From positions 1 through 64,000 of the forward strand of contig NZ_QEXM01000014.1 in NCBI RefSeq assembly GCF_004127445.1: a DNA stretch of 64,000 bases. Direction: 5' to 3'. Positions 53,410 through 63,096 of the stretch are shown in pieces. The notes below the pieces were generated by a model, which worked only from the letters and a program-made list of their open reading frames with translations, searched no databases and was not told the DNA's origin. The stretch is from Streptomyces alfalfae (lineage in GTDB: Bacteria; Actinomycetota; Actinomycetes; Streptomycetales; Streptomycetaceae). Position numbers and translations under genes: made by a program. Numbering within the stretch: the first letter of the stretch is position 1; every line of letters starts with the position of its first letter.

Positions 53410-54441
53410 TCATCTGCGCGGCTGGGCGTCGAGCACCTGCTGCAACGCCTCGAACTCCTCGACACACTTCCCGGAGCCGAGCGCCACGCTGTCCAGCGGG
53501 TCCTCGGCGATGTGGATCGGCATACCGGTCTCGCGGCGCAGCCGCTCGTCGAGACCGCGGAGCAGGGCGCCGCCGCCGGTGAGGACGATGCCGCGGTCCA
53601 TGACGTCGCCCGACAGCTCGGGCGGGCACTTGTCGAGGGTCGTCTTGACCGCGTCGACGATCGCGTTGACCGGCTCCTCGATGGCCTTGCGGACCTCGGC
53701 GGCGGAGATCACGACGGTCTTGGGCAGTCCGGAGACCAGGTCCCTGCCGCGGATCTCGGTGTGCTCGTCGGCGTCCATGTCGTACGCCGAACCGATGGTG
53801 ATCTTGATCTGCTCGGCGGTGCGCTCGCCGAGGAGGAGGGAGTACTCCTTCTTGATGTGCTGGATGATCGCGTTGTCCAGCTCGTCGCCCGCGACGCGGA
53901 TCGACTGCGCCGTGACGATTCCGCCGAGGCTGATGACCGCGACCTCGGTGGTGCCGCCGCCGATGTCGACCACCATGTTGCCCGTGGCCTCGTGGACCGG
54001 CAGGCCCGAGCCGATGGCCGCGGCCATGGGCTCCTCGATGATGTGCACCTGGCGCGCGCCGGCCTGCGACGAGGCCTCGATGACGGCGCGGCGCTCGACG
54101 CCGGTGATGCCGGAGGGCACGCAGACGACGACGCGCGGACGAGCGAGGTAGCGCCGCTTGTGGATCTTCAGGATGAAGTAGCGGAGCATGCGTTCGGTGA
54201 TCTCGAAGTCGGCGATCACGCCGTCCTTCAGCGGACGCACCGCGACGATGTTGCCGGGCGTGCGCCCGATCATCTTCTTCGCTTCCGCGCCGACCGCGAG
54301 GATGCCACCGGTGTTGGTGTTGATCGCGACGACGGACGGCTCGTTGAGTACGATCCCCCGACCCCTGACGTACACCAGCGTGTTGGCGGTCCCGAGGTCG
54401 ACAGCCATGTCACGGCCGATGAACGACATGTTGTTCCCCAT
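53410..54441 (-). CDS. mreB: Actin-like protein MreB
   Basis: 343 residues from ATG 54441 ([17 protein letters not shown]); ATG 54429 is an alternative and the frame is open to 54528. Actin-fold motifs: phosphate-1 [15 protein letters not shown], connect-1 and phosphate-2 [18 protein letters not shown], adenosine motif [16 protein letters not shown]. In Streptomyces MreB mainly protects and builds the spore wall rather than shaping hyphae. It is the first gene of the mreB-mreC-mreD-mrdA-rodA cluster. About 290 bases upstream are free for its promoters. Confidence 0.97.
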   Translation of the reverse strand: MGNNMSFIGRDMAVDLGTANTLVYVRGRGIVLNEPSVVAINTNTGGILAVGAEAKKMIGRTPGNIVAVRPLKDGVIADFEITERMLRYFILKIHKRRYLARPRVVVCVPSGITGVERRAVIEASSQAGARQVHIIEEPMAAAIGSGLPVHEATGNMVVDIGGGTTEVAVISLGGIVTAQSIRVAGDELDNAIIQHIKKEYSLLLGERTAEQIKITIGSAYDMDADEHTEIRGRDLVSGLPKTVVISAAEVRKAIEEPVNAIVDAVKTTLDKCPPELSGDVMDRGIVLTGGGALLRGLDERLRRETGMPIHIAEDPLDSVALGSGKCVEEFEALQQVLDAQPRR

Positions 54442-54654
54442 GAGGATGCGTCTGGCCTTCCCTATTGGAGCGTTTGATGGCTTTTTAGGTAGGCGAGGTG
54501 GGTGCTGTGTGGCAGTGGAGGCTTCCATCGTAGTCTCGGCCGCGCGAAGACGGCGCGAGGGTCTTCGCCATTGTCAGCAGATGATGGGCCGCCTCGCCCA
54601 TGCAGACGTGCCATAAGGGCCACGCGTTCCCCCGATTGGGGTGCATATGCCAAA

Positions 54655-54680
54655 GGACGGCCGAATTTCTTCGGCCGTCC
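54655..54680 (-). terminator. Terminator after ndk
   Basis: Perfect 11-base-pair stem GGACGGCCGAA/TTCGGCCGTCC (54655-54665 with 54670-54680) with a four-base loop, followed on the minus strand by TTTGGCATA. It separates ndk from the mre cluster. Confidence 0.85.
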
Positions 54681-54734
54681 GAGGTCAGGCGGGTTTCTTA
54701 CTGACGTATTGTCAGATCGCCGTGCCGGGGTGTG

Positions 54735-55148
54735 TCACGCCACGCCCGGGAAGAAGATCTTCAGCTCGCGCTCGGCGGACTCCTCGGAGTCCGAGGCGTG
54801 GATCAGGTTCTCCCGGACGATGGTGCCGAAGTCACCGCGGATCGAGCCCGGCGCCGCGGCGATCGGGTCGGTCGGCCCGGCGAGCGCGCGCACGCCCTCG
54901 ATGACCCGCTCGCCCTCGACGACGAGCGCGACGACGGGACCGGACGACATGAAGGCGACCAGCGGCTCGTAGAAGGGCTTGCCCTTGTGCTCGCCGTAGT
55001 GCTGCTCCAGGGTGTCCTGGTCCAGGGAACGCAGCTCCAGCGCGGAGATCGTCCAGCCCGCCTTGCGCTCGATGCGGCCGATGATCTCGCCGATCAGGCC
55101 GCGACGGACGGCGTCGGGCTTCAGCAGGACGAGGGTGCGCTGGCTCAT
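54735..55148 (-). CDS. ndk: Nucleoside diphosphate kinase
   Basis: 137 residues from ATG 55148 with GGAG upstream. It equilibrates nucleoside di- and triphosphates via a phospho-His. Signatures: MSQRTLVLLKPDAVRRGLIGEII, the PFYEPLVAFMSSGPVVALVVEG region, GTIVRENLIHASDS with the catalytic His, and SAERELKIFFPG. TAAAGAT about 25 bases upstream of the ATG could be its -10 box. Confidence 0.98.
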   Translation of the reverse strand: MSQRTLVLLKPDAVRRGLIGEIIGRIERKAGWTISALELRSLDQDTLEQHYGEHKGKPFYEPLVAFMSSGPVVALVVEGERVIEGVRALAGPTDPIAAAPGSIRGDFGTIVRENLIHASDSEESAERELKIFFPGVA

Positions 55149-55276
55149 GTGCGGCTCCAAAGTGTTTTCACGATCTTTACGATCAGGTGGGATGGCCCGC
55201 ACGATACCGGGGGCGGCTACGCGGTGTTACCTCCGGCCTCCGCCCCGGCCCCCGCGGGCCCTCACCGGTCGCCGCG

Positions 55277-55627
55277 CTACGCCTCCGCCTGCCCCTCCGC
55301 CATGGCCGCGAACCGGGCCTTCGCCTCGTCGATCTTGCGCCCGAAGTGCACCGAGGCCCACCACAGGGCGGCGAACACCGCGCCCATGAAGAACATCGCG
55401 GGGACCGCGAAGCCGCTCGCGATCAGCCCGATCTGCAGGGCCCAGCCGAGCTGCACCCCGCCGGGCCGGGTGATGACGCCGCAGAGCAGCAGAGAGAGCA
55501 GCATCGCGATGCCGCAGACCGTCCAGACCGTGCCCATCGACAGGTCGGGGTCCTTCATGGCGACGAGGCCCGCGAAGCCGATGACGAAGAACTCGCCGAT
55601 CAGGGTCGAAGCGCAGAGCGTACGCAT
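55277..55627 (-). CDS. DUF4233 membrane protein
   Basis: 116 residues with four membrane helices (TLIGEFFVIGFAGLVAM; TVWTVCGIAMLLSLLLCGVI; GWALQIGLIASGFAVPAMFFMGAVFAALWW). This DUF is regularly found directly after folC in actinobacteria, here six bases downstream. The conserved order suggests a membrane link to folate polyglutamation or simply a stable operon; function unknown. Confidence 0.9.
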   Translation of the reverse strand: MRTLCASTLIGEFFVIGFAGLVAMKDPDLSMGTVWTVCGIAMLLSLLLCGVITRPGGVQLGWALQIGLIASGFAVPAMFFMGAVFAALWWASVHFGRKIDEAKARFAAMAEGQAEA

Positions 55628-55633
55628 CAGGGG

Positions 55634-57163
55634 TCAGCCCCTCCCCAGGAGCAGCCGGGCCTCGCCGACCGTGATGACGGAACCGGTGACCAGGACGCCG
55701 GCGCCCGCGAACTCCCCCTCGTCCTCGGCCAGGGTGATCGCGGCCTCCAGGGCGTCCGGGAGGCGCGGCTCGACCTGGACCCGCTCGTCGCCGAAGACCT
55801 CGACGGCGATGGCGGCCAGGTCGTCCGCGTCCATCGCGCGGTGGCTGCTGTTCTGCGTGACGACGACCTCGGCGAAGATCGGCTCGAAGGCCTCCAGGAA
55901 CCCCCTGACGTCCTTGTCGTCACTCGCGCCGACCACGCCGATGAGGTTGGTGAAGTCGAAGGCCTCGCTGACGCCCGCCGCCGCGGCCCGCGCGCCCGCC
56001 GGGTTGTGCGCGGCGTCCAGGACGATGGTGGGCGAGCGGCGCACGACCTCCAGGCGGCCGGGCGAGGCGACCGAGGCGAAGGCCTTGCGGACCACGTCGA
56101 TGTCGAGCGGGCGCGCGTGCTGCGCGCCGATGCCGAAGAACGCCTCCACGGCCGCGAGCGCGACCGAGGCGTTGTGCGCCTGGTGCTCGCCGTGCAGGGG
56201 CAGGAACACCTCTTCGTACTCCCCGCCGAGTCCGCGCAGCGTCACCAGCTGGCCGCCGACGGCGACCTGCCGGGAGACGACGCCGAACTCCAGGCCCTGG
56301 CGGGCGACGGTCGCGTCGACCTCGACGGCCTTCTTCAGGAGCACCTGGGCGGCGTCCACCGGCTGCTGGGCGAGGATCACCGTCGCGTCCTGCTTGATGA
56401 TCCCGGACTTCTCCACGGCGATCTCGGCCGGTGTGGAGCCGAGGCGGTCGGTGTGGTCCAGGTCGATGGGGGTCACGACGGCGACGGAGCCGTCGATGAC
56501 GTTCGTCGCGTCCCAGCTGCCGCCCATGCCGACCTCGACGACGGCCACGTCCACGGGAGCGTCGGCGAAGGCCGCGTACGCCATGCCGGTGAGGACCTCG
56601 AAGAAGGAGAGGCGGTACTCCTCCTTGGCGTCGACCAGCTCCACGTACGGCTTGATGTCGTGGTACGCCTCGACGAAGCGCTCCGCCTCGATGGGGGCGC
56701 CGTCCAGGCTGATGCGCTCGGTGATCGACTGCACGTGGGGCGAGGTGTACCGCCCGGTGCGCAGCTCGAAGGCGGAGAACAGGGCCTCGATCATCCGGGC
56801 CGTGGACGTCTTGCCGTTGGTCCCCGTGATGTGGATCGAGGGGTACGCGCGCTGGGGCTCGCCCAGGACGTCCATCAGCGCGGCGATACGGCGGACGGAG
56901 GGCTCCAGCTTCGTCTCGCCCCAGCGCCCGGCGAGCTCGGTCTCCACCTCGCGCAGCGCCTTGTCCACCTCGGGATCGGCGGGGCGCGCGGGGATGTCGC
57001 CCTGCGGCGGGCCCGCCTGGGTGCGCAGGGTGCGGCTGCCCGCCTCGATCACGGCGAGGTCGGGATCGCGGTCCGTCTCGGCGCCGACGATCTCCTCGAA
57101 GGCGTCAGAGGGGTCGATGGGCTCGGAGGGGCGGTCGTCGTCGTGCGGGGGGAGGTCACTCAC
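55634..57163 (-). CDS. folC: Folylpolyglutamate/dihydrofolate synthase
   Basis: 509 residues from GTG 57163 (VSDLPPHDDDRP). It adds glutamate to folates and makes dihydrofolate. The first 75 residues are a variable acidic extension. Then come the P-loop HITGTNGKTSTARMIEALFSA, SPHVQSITERISLDGAPI, VEVGMGGSWDATNVID, the LDHTDRLG site and LDAAHNPAGARAAA. The long frame upstream of 57163 overlaps the divergent mreB-like promoter region and was not used. Confidence 0.95.
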   Translation of the reverse strand: MSDLPPHDDDRPSEPIDPSDAFEEIVGAETDRDPDLAVIEAGSRTLRTQAGPPQGDIPARPADPEVDKALREVETELAGRWGETKLEPSVRRIAALMDVLGEPQRAYPSIHITGTNGKTSTARMIEALFSAFELRTGRYTSPHVQSITERISLDGAPIEAERFVEAYHDIKPYVELVDAKEEYRLSFFEVLTGMAYAAFADAPVDVAVVEVGMGGSWDATNVIDGSVAVVTPIDLDHTDRLGSTPAEIAVEKSGIIKQDATVILAQQPVDAAQVLLKKAVEVDATVARQGLEFGVVSRQVAVGGQLVTLRGLGGEYEEVFLPLHGEHQAHNASVALAAVEAFFGIGAQHARPLDIDVVRKAFASVASPGRLEVVRRSPTIVLDAAHNPAGARAAAAGVSEAFDFTNLIGVVGASDDKDVRGFLEAFEPIFAEVVVTQNSSHRAMDADDLAAIAVEVFGDERVQVEPRLPDALEAAITLAEDEGEFAGAGVLVTGSVITVGEARLLLGRG

Positions 57164-57245
57164 GTACGCCAGTCTACGGAGCGGCGCCGACACGCGCGGC
57201 CAGGCCCCGCCCGGGGCGCCCGAGGGACGCGCCGCGGCCCTCGTC

Positions 57246-57282
57246 GGGACTTTCGGCCCGTCCGATTCGGGACCAAAGTCCC
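57246..57282 (+). promoter_or_regulatory. Two DosR/DevR-like boxes before the mreB-like gene
   Basis: GGGACTTTCGGCCC (57246-57259) and GGGACCAAAGTCCC (57269-57282). Both fit the GGGAC-N4-G(T/G)CCC pattern bound by DosR/DevR-type response regulators of mycobacteria and the OsdR relatives of streptomycetes. The two are 23 bases centre to centre, about two helical turns, and the second ends 36 bases before the ATG at 57319. Paired boxes are typical of strongly controlled dormancy genes. Regulation is inferred from the motif only. Confidence 0.55.
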
Positions 57283-57318
57283 TCCGCTTCGCCGGGCCGC
57301 CGGGCAAACTTGGCGATC

Positions 57319-58329
57319 ATGGACATAGGTATCGACCTCGGCACTGCGAACACCCTTCTCTACGTACGCGGCAAGGGCATCGTGCTCAACGAGCCGTCCG
57401 TGGTCGCCGTGCGGGAGGGCGGCAAGGGCGGGGTGCTCGCCGTCGGGACCGAGGCCAAGGAGACGATCGGGCGCACCCCCGGGTCGATCACCGCGATCCG
57501 GCCGCTGCGGGACGGCGTGATCAGCGACTACGAGGCCGCCGAGGAGATGATCCGGCACTTCGTGCGCAAGGCCCTCGCGGGCCGGCGTCCCCGCACCCGC
57601 ATGGTCGTGTGCGTGCCCAGCGGAGTGACGCCCGTCGAGCGGCGGGCCATCGTGCACGCCGCGCAGCGGGCGGGGGCGAAGGCCGTGCACCTCATCGAGG
57701 AGCCGATGGCCGCCGCGATCGGGGTGGGGCTGCCGGTCGCCGAGCCGCGCGGCTCGATGGTCGTCGACATCGGCGGCGGCACCACCGAGGTCGCCGTCAT
57801 CTCGCTCGGCGGCATCGTCACGGCCCAGTCGCTGCGGGTGGGCGGGGACCGCTTCGACCAGGCGATCACCGACTTCGTGCGCAAGCAGCACGGGCTGCTC
57901 GTGGGCGAGCGCACCGCCGAGGACATCAAGGTCGCGATCGGCTCGGCGTGGCCGGTGCCGGGTCAGGAGGAGTTCGAGCAGCGGACGTTCACCGTGCGGG
58001 GCCGGGAGAAGGTCGGCGGGCTGCCGAAGACCCTGGACCTGACGGTGCGCGAGGTCCGCTCGGCCCTCGACGAGCCGGTGGAGCAGATCATCGCCGCGGT
58101 CCGCGTGACGCTGGAGGAGTGCCCGCCCGAGCTGTCCGGCGACATCATGGAGCACGGCATCATCCTGACCGGCGGCGGCGCCCTCCTCCCCGGCCTCGAC
58201 CTGCGCATCGCCTCCGCCACCAACATCCCGGTCTTCGTGGCCGACGACCCGCTGGACAGCGTGGCGCAGGGCTGCGGCAAGTGCGTGGAGGACTTCGACG
58301 GCCTGGCGAAGGCGACGGCGGCGGCCTAG
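57319..58329 (+). CDS. mbl: Second MreB-like actin homologue (Mbl-like)
   Basis: 336 residues from ATG 57319; TTG 57310 is possible. It is clearly related to the MreB encoded 3 kb away: [46 protein letters not shown] and [18 protein letters not shown], ending DPLDSVAQGCGKCVEDFD. It lacks the amphipathic N-terminal [11 protein letters not shown] of MreB and differs at AIGSAWPVPGQEEFEQRTF. It is divergent from folC, alone on the plus strand. Two DosR-like boxes stand before it. As I recall, the S. coelicolor Mbl gene is elsewhere, so this location may be lineage-specific; unverified. Confidence 0.88.
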   Translation: MDIGIDLGTANTLLYVRGKGIVLNEPSVVAVREGGKGGVLAVGTEAKETIGRTPGSITAIRPLRDGVISDYEAAEEMIRHFVRKALAGRRPRTRMVVCVPSGVTPVERRAIVHAAQRAGAKAVHLIEEPMAAAIGVGLPVAEPRGSMVVDIGGGTTEVAVISLGGIVTAQSLRVGGDRFDQAITDFVRKQHGLLVGERTAEDIKVAIGSAWPVPGQEEFEQRTFTVRGREKVGGLPKTLDLTVREVRSALDEPVEQIIAAVRVTLEECPPELSGDIMEHGIILTGGGALLPGLDLRIASATNIPVFVADDPLDSVAQGCGKCVEDFDGLAKATAAA

Positions 58330-58518
58330 GCCCTGCCGTCCGGAACAGCCCGGCGCCGCGTTCCCCCACTGCCCGGCGCCGGGCCCCCTCACCCGCTGCC
58401 GCGGCGCCTCCCCGGGGCAGGCAGCCACATATCATCCCACTTGTGGCACTTATGACCCTGATGCGGTGATTCGCGGCGTCGGTTACCGCGCGGCTCACGG
58501 CGTCGCGGGCACATCATG

Positions 58519-58532
58519 GGTCAAATCTGACC
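58519..58532 (+). promoter_or_regulatory. Inverted repeat abutting a start codon
   Basis: GGTCA-AATC-TGACC, a perfect five-base inverted repeat with four-base centre ending on the base before ATG 58533. No ribosome-binding site precedes that ATG, so the transcript may be leaderless and the repeat an operator over the start site. Confidence 0.35.
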
Positions 58533-59198
58533 ATGTGGTATGCCCAGAATTCCGCGCGAAGGACCCATCAGCTCGTCGGTGATGCCGTGGTCTTCCTGTG
58601 GACCGCGCTGTGGGCCACCGCCGCCGTCGTCAGCTACCGGCTCACCTGCCTCCTCGCCGTCCCCCGGGCCCTGCGGGAGCACCGGTCGCCCTTCCCGCTG
58701 ATCGGCGGGAGCGTCGACAGCGCCGTACGGCAGGTGGCGGACGCCGCCGACGGCCTGCACCCGGTGCTCGTCCGCGTCGGCGTGACCGTGGGCGCACTCG
58801 CCCTCTTCGTCGTGCCGGTCGGCGTGCTCCTCGCGGTCTGGCTGCCGCGCAGGCTCCGCTGGGTCCGCCGGGCGGGCGCGGCCAGGGACCTCGCCGCCTC
58901 CGAGGACGGCCGCGACCTGCTCGCCCTGCGCTCCCTGCTCCGGCCCCTGGACGAGCTCGCCGTCACCGCGTCGGAGATCCCCGGCTCGACGGTCGGCAGC
59001 CTCGCCGGGGGCTGGCGCCAGGGCGACCCGGAGATCCTCGACGCCCTCGCGGACGCGGAGCTGGACCGGCTCGGCCTGCTCCCGCCGCCGTCGGGCGGCC
59101 AGGAACCGGCGTCCGGGGAACCCGCGGGCCAGGTCGGGGTCATCGCACCCGCACGCCCCGGCGACGACCGGGCCCCCGACCCACGCGGCGTGGGCTGA
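58533..59198 (+). CDS. Two-helix membrane protein of unknown function
   Basis: 221 residues. Two membrane helices (VVFLWTALWATAAVVSYRLTCLL near 20-42 and VGVTVGALALFVVPVGVLLAVWL near 83-105) enclose a short outer loop. A basic stretch RRLRWVRRAG and a helical cytoplasmic part (DLAASEDGRDLLALRSLLRPLDELA) follow, then a Pro-rich end. No family recognised. It lies between the mreB-like gene, 203 bases upstream, and valS, which is convergent. Confidence 0.75.
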   Translation: MWYAQNSARRTHQLVGDAVVFLWTALWATAAVVSYRLTCLLAVPRALREHRSPFPLIGGSVDSAVRQVADAADGLHPVLVRVGVTVGALALFVVPVGVLLAVWLPRRLRWVRRAGAARDLAASEDGRDLLALRSLLRPLDELAVTASEIPGSTVGSLAGGWRQGDPEILDALADAELDRLGLLPPPSGGQEPASGEPAGQVGVIAPARPGDDRAPDPRGVG

Positions 59199-59231
59199 CC
59201 GCCCGGCCCTCGCCCGTAGAGCCGGTACGCC

Positions 59232-59267
59232 GAAGGCCCCCGGAACCGGCAGGTTCCGGGGGCCTTC
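59232..59267. terminator. Bidirectional terminator before valS end
   Basis: Perfect 16-base-pair stem (59232-59247 with 59252-59267) with GGCA loop, between two convergent genes. Confidence 0.85.
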
Positions 59268-59307
59268 CGTCACGTACGCCTCGTACGGCTTCGCGCGGCC
59301 GGTGGCG

Positions 59308-61959
59308 TCATGCCGCCGGCAGGGCCTCCAGCTGGGCCTGGAGGCGGGTGATGTCGGCCTCCGCCTTGGTCAGGCGGCCGCGGATCTTGTCGACCACGTT
59401 GTCGGGGGCCTTGGCGAGGAACGCCTCGTTGCCGAGCTTGGCGGTGGCCTGCGCCTTCTCCTTCTCGGCGGCGGCCAGGTCCTTGGCGAGGCGCTTGCGC
59501 TCGGCGGCCACGTCGATCGTGCCGGACAGGTCCAGCGCGACGGTGGCGCCCGAGACCGGCAGCGTGGCGGTGGCCGTGAAGCCCTCGCCCTCCGGCTGGA
59601 GGCGGAGCAGCTGGCGGATGGCCGCCTCGTGCGGGGCGAGCGCCGTGCCGTCCAGGGTCAGGCGGGCCGGGACCTTCTGGCCCGGCTGGAGCCCCTGGTC
59701 GGCGCGGAAGCGGCGGACCTCGGTGATGACCTGCTGGAGGGTCTCGATCTCCCGCTCGGCGCCGGCGTCGCGGAAGCCGCCCGGGGCGTCGGCCCCAGGA
59801 ACCAGCACAGCACTGGGCCAGTCGGCGATGACGAGGGACTCGCCGCCGGTCAGCGCCGTCCAGAGCGTCTCCGTCACGAACGGCACGATCGGGTGGAGCA
59901 GCCGCAGCGTGACGTCGAGGACCTCACCGAGGACGCGGGCCGAGACCTTCGCGCCGTCGCCGCCCGCCATGAAGGTGGTCTTGGACAGCTCCACGTACCA
60001 GTCGAAGACCTCGTCCCACGCGAAGTGGAAGAGGGCGTCGGAGAGCTTGGCGAACTGGTAGTCGTCGTAGAGCGCGTCGACCTCGGCGACCGTCGCGTTC
60101 AGCCGGGAGAGCACCCAGCGGTCGGTGGCGGACAGCTCCTCGGCCGGGGGCAGCTCGCCCTCGGTCGTGGCGCCGTTCATCATCGCGAAGCGCGTGGCGT
60201 TCCAGATCTTGTTGGCGAAGTTGCGCGAGCCCTGGACCCAGTCCTCGCCGATCGGCACGTCGGTGCCGGGGTTGGCGCCGCGGGCCAGCGTGAAGCGCAG
60301 GGCGTCCGAGCCGTACTTGTCCATCCAGTCCAGCGGGTTGACCGCGTTGCCGAAGGACTTCGACATCTTCTTGCCGAACTGGTCGCGGACCATGCCGTGC
60401 AGCACGATCGTGTGGAACGGCGGGGTGCCGTCCATCGCGTACAGGCCGAACATCATCATCCGGGCGACCCAGAAGAAGAGGATGTCGTAGCCGGTGACGA
60501 GGACGGAGTTCGGGTAGAACTTCGCGAGCGACTCCGTCTGCTCGGGCCAGCCCAGCGTGGAGAACGGCCACAGGCCGGAGGAGAACCACGTGTCGAGCAC
60601 GTCGTTGTCCTGCGTCCAGCCCTCACCCGTCGGGGCCTCGTCGTCGGGGCCGACGCAGACGACCTCGCCGTTCGGGCCGTACCAGACGGGGATGCGGTGG
60701 CCCCACCAGAGCTGGCGCGAGATGCACCAGTCGTGGAGGTTGTCGACCCAGTCGAAGTACCGCTTCTCCATCTCCTGCGGGTGGATCTTGACCTTGCCGT
60801 CGCGGACCGCGTCGCCGGCGGCCTGCGCGAGCGGGCCGACCTTGACCCACCACTGCATCGACAGGCGCGGCTCGATGGTGGTCTTGCAGCGGGAGCAGTG
60901 GCCGACCGAGTGCGTGTACGGGCGCTTCTCGGCGACGATGCGGCCTTCGGCGCGCAGGGCGCCGACGATGGCGGAGCGGGCCTCCAGGCGGTCGAGGCCC
61001 TGGAAGGGGCCGTGCGCGGTGATGACGGCGTGCTCGTCCATGACCGCGATGTTCGGCAGGGAGTGGCGCTGGCCGATCTCGAAGTCGTTCGGGTCGTGCG
61101 CCGGGGTCACCTTGACGGCGCCGGTGCCGAACTCGGGGTCGACGTGCTCGTCCGCGACGACCGGGATGGTGCGGTCGGTCAACGGCAGCTTGATCTGCTT
61201 GCCGACGAGGTGCTTGTACCGCTCGTCCTCGGGGTGGACCGCGACGGCGGTGTCGCCGAGCATCGTCTCGGCGCGGGTGGTGGCGACGACGAGCGTCTCC
61301 TCCCCCTCGCCGTACCTGATCGACACCAGCTCGCCGTCGTCGTCCTGGTACTCGACCTCGATGTCCGAGATCGCCGTCAGGCAGCGCGGGCACCAGTTGA
61401 TGATGCGCTCGGCGCGGTAGATCAGCTCGTCGTCGTAGAGCTTCTTGAAGATGGTCTGGACGGCCTGCGAGAGGCCCTCGTCCATGGTGAAGCGCTCGCG
61501 CTCCCAGTCGACGCCGTCGCCGAGGCGGCGCATCTGCCCGGAGATCTGGCCGCCGGACTCGCCCTTCCACTTCCAGACGCGCTCGATGAACGCCTCGCGC
61601 CCGAGGTCGTGGCGGGACTTGCCCTCCTTGCCCAGCTCGCGCTCGACGACGTTCTGCGTGGCGATGCCGGCGTGGTCCATGCCGGGCTGCCAGAGCGTCT
61701 CGTGGCCCTGCATGCGCTTGCGGCGGGTGAGGGCGTCGATCAGCGTGTGCTCGAAGGCGTGGCCCAGGTGGAGCGCGCCCGTGACGTTCGGCGGGGGGAT
61801 GACGACGGTGTACGGAGGCTTCTCGCTCTTCTCGTCGGCGGAGAAGTAACCCCGTTCCACCCAGCGCTCGTACAGCGGCCCCTCTACCTCGGCCGGCGCG
61901 TACTGGGTCGGCAGTTCGGGAGTGGTCGCTGGGGGCTGCTGCTGAGCGTTCTCGGTCAC
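59308..61959 (-). CDS. valS: Valyl-tRNA synthetase
   Basis: 883-residue class I synthetase. HIGH appears as HLGHAF in [23 protein letters not shown] as [11 protein letters not shown], and the editing domain has [23 protein letters not shown] zinc-type Cys pair is seen in [13 protein letters not shown] and [17 protein letters not shown]. The C-terminal coiled coil typical of ValRS ends the protein ([20 protein letters not shown]). It starts with GTG 61959. TAAACT lies exactly six bases upstream, so the mRNA is probably leaderless. No T-box or leader peptide was seen. Confidence 0.97.
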   Translation of the reverse strand: MTENAQQQPPATTPELPTQYAPAEVEGPLYERWVERGYFSADEKSEKPPYTVVIPPPNVTGALHLGHAFEHTLIDALTRRKRMQGHETLWQPGMDHAGIATQNVVERELGKEGKSRHDLGREAFIERVWKWKGESGGQISGQMRRLGDGVDWERERFTMDEGLSQAVQTIFKKLYDDELIYRAERIINWCPRCLTAISDIEVEYQDDDGELVSIRYGEGEETLVVATTRAETMLGDTAVAVHPEDERYKHLVGKQIKLPLTDRTIPVVADEHVDPEFGTGAVKVTPAHDPNDFEIGQRHSLPNIAVMDEHAVITAHGPFQGLDRLEARSAIVGALRAEGRIVAEKRPYTHSVGHCSRCKTTIEPRLSMQWWVKVGPLAQAAGDAVRDGKVKIHPQEMEKRYFDWVDNLHDWCISRQLWWGHRIPVWYGPNGEVVCVGPDDEAPTGEGWTQDNDVLDTWFSSGLWPFSTLGWPEQTESLAKFYPNSVLVTGYDILFFWVARMMMFGLYAMDGTPPFHTIVLHGMVRDQFGKKMSKSFGNAVNPLDWMDKYGSDALRFTLARGANPGTDVPIGEDWVQGSRNFANKIWNATRFAMMNGATTEGELPPAEELSATDRWVLSRLNATVAEVDALYDDYQFAKLSDALFHFAWDEVFDWYVELSKTTFMAGGDGAKVSARVLGEVLDVTLRLLHPIVPFVTETLWTALTGGESLVIADWPSAVLVPGADAPGGFRDAGAEREIETLQQVITEVRRFRADQGLQPGQKVPARLTLDGTALAPHEAAIRQLLRLQPEGEGFTATATLPVSGATVALDLSGTIDVAAERKRLAKDLAAAEKEKAQATAKLGNEAFLAKAPDNVVDKIRGRLTKAEADITRLQAQLEALPAA

Positions 61960-61965
61960 GCGGCC

Positions 61966-61971
61966 AGTTTA
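61966..61971 (-). promoter_or_regulatory. -10 box of valS
   Basis: TAAACT on the minus strand, six bases (GGCCGC) before GTG 61959. This places the first transcribed base at the start codon, predicting a leaderless mRNA. No good -35 is visible. Confidence 0.5.
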
Positions 61972-62096
61972 GAGGGGTGACCGAGCGGTCCCGAAACCGG
62001 AATCTTCGGTAACGGTTGACGCCGGGGTCCCCACGGGGCCGGGGCTTCGTTCAGGATGTCCGGAACACGTCAGCGTTCTCAGGGGGGACCCACGCC

Positions 62097-63032
62097 ATGA
62101 GCGACAACCAGCCGGGCCCGTACGGGCAGCAGCCGCAGCAACCGGGGCCGTACGGCCAGCAGCCCCAGCCCGGCTACGGCCAGCCGGCCCAGCCCGGCTA
62201 CGGCCAGCAGCCCCAGCCCGGCTACGGCTACCCCCAGCAGCCCCCGCAGCAGCCCGGCTATAACCAGCCGCAGCAGCCGGGCCCCTACGGGCAGCAGCCC
62301 CAGGCCCCCTACGGGCAGGTCCCCCCGCCGCCCCCGCCGTCCGGCGGCGGCAAGAAGAAGACCGGCCTGGTCATCGGCGCGGTGGCCGTGGTCGCGGCCA
62401 TCGGTGTCGGCGCGTACTTCGTCCTCGGCGGGGGCGGCGGCTCCACGTCGGTCGAGGACGACGGGGCGCACAAGCTGGTGCCGCCGGCCTCGGTCGGCGA
62501 GTACAAGAAGGGCGACAACGACAGCACTCCCGACGACGGCCCGCTCGGCTCCGGCGACACGAAGGACGCCGAGGAGGTCGGCATCAAGAACGCGCGCACC
62601 GTCGCGGCCGCCTACCAGTCGGGAGAGGTGTTCAAGGGCGGGAAGCAGATGAGCTTCCAGGGCATGTACGGCGACATCGACGACCCGGAGAGGGCGGTCG
62701 ACGACGGTTTCGCCAAGGCCGGGGAGAACGCCGAGAAGGAGGCCGAGGAGTCCACCGGTGACTCCGACGAGAAGTTCGAGTTCCTCGGCAGCCCCGAGAG
62801 CGTCGAGCCCGACGGCCTGGACAACGCCGTGCTGAAGTGCCAGACGGCGAGCATCGAGGACGACGGCAAGAAGACGGAGCTCCCGGTCTGCATCTGGTCG
62901 GACCACAGCACGTACGGCATCGTCTTCGGCATCGACGCCACCGCCATGCTCAAGGGCGGCGACGGCATCCCCACCGACGACGTCGCGCAGTTCGCCGCGG
63001 ACCTCCGCGAGGCGGCCCGCGTCAAGGCCTGA
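62097..63032 (+). CDS. Pro/Gln/Gly-rich membrane-anchored protein, paralogue 1
   Basis: 311 residues from ATG 62097 with AGGGGGGA upstream. The cytoplasmic first 85 residues repeat GPYGQQPQQ and PGYGQ units, ending PPPPPPSGGGKKK. One membrane helix (TGLVIGAVAVVAAIGVGAYFVLG) leads to an acidic extracytoplasmic domain with two Cys (LKCQTAS, LPVCIWSD) that could form a disulfide. WSDHSTYGIVFGIDATAM recalls small surface sensor domains in streptomycetes. The next gene is a clear paralogue with the same layout. Function unknown. Confidence 0.85.
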   Translation: MSDNQPGPYGQQPQQPGPYGQQPQPGYGQPAQPGYGQQPQPGYGYPQQPPQQPGYNQPQQPGPYGQQPQAPYGQVPPPPPPSGGGKKKTGLVIGAVAVVAAIGVGAYFVLGGGGGSTSVEDDGAHKLVPPASVGEYKKGDNDSTPDDGPLGSGDTKDAEEVGIKNARTVAAAYQSGEVFKGGKQMSFQGMYGDIDDPERAVDDGFAKAGENAEKEAEESTGDSDEKFEFLGSPESVEPDGLDNAVLKCQTASIEDDGKKTELPVCIWSDHSTYGIVFGIDATAMLKGGDGIPTDDVAQFAADLREAARVKA

Positions 63033-63058
63033 CCGCCGCACCACGTGCGCCTCCGTAC

Positions 63059-63096
63059 GAGGGGCCCGGGAGCACCGCACCGCTCCCGGGCCCCTC
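63059..63096 (+). terminator. Terminator between the two paralogues
   Basis: Perfect 15-base-pair stem GAGGGGCCCGGGAGC/GCTCCCGGGCCCCTC (63059-63073 with 63082-63096) with an eight-base loop, 27 bases after the first paralogue. It suggests that each paralogue has its own transcript. Confidence 0.8.

Noticed and set aside
54732..58469. Long plus-strand open frame over ndk, folC and the mreB-like gene
   Set aside because: It runs antisense or out of frame through four genes with recognised domains and has no domain of its own.
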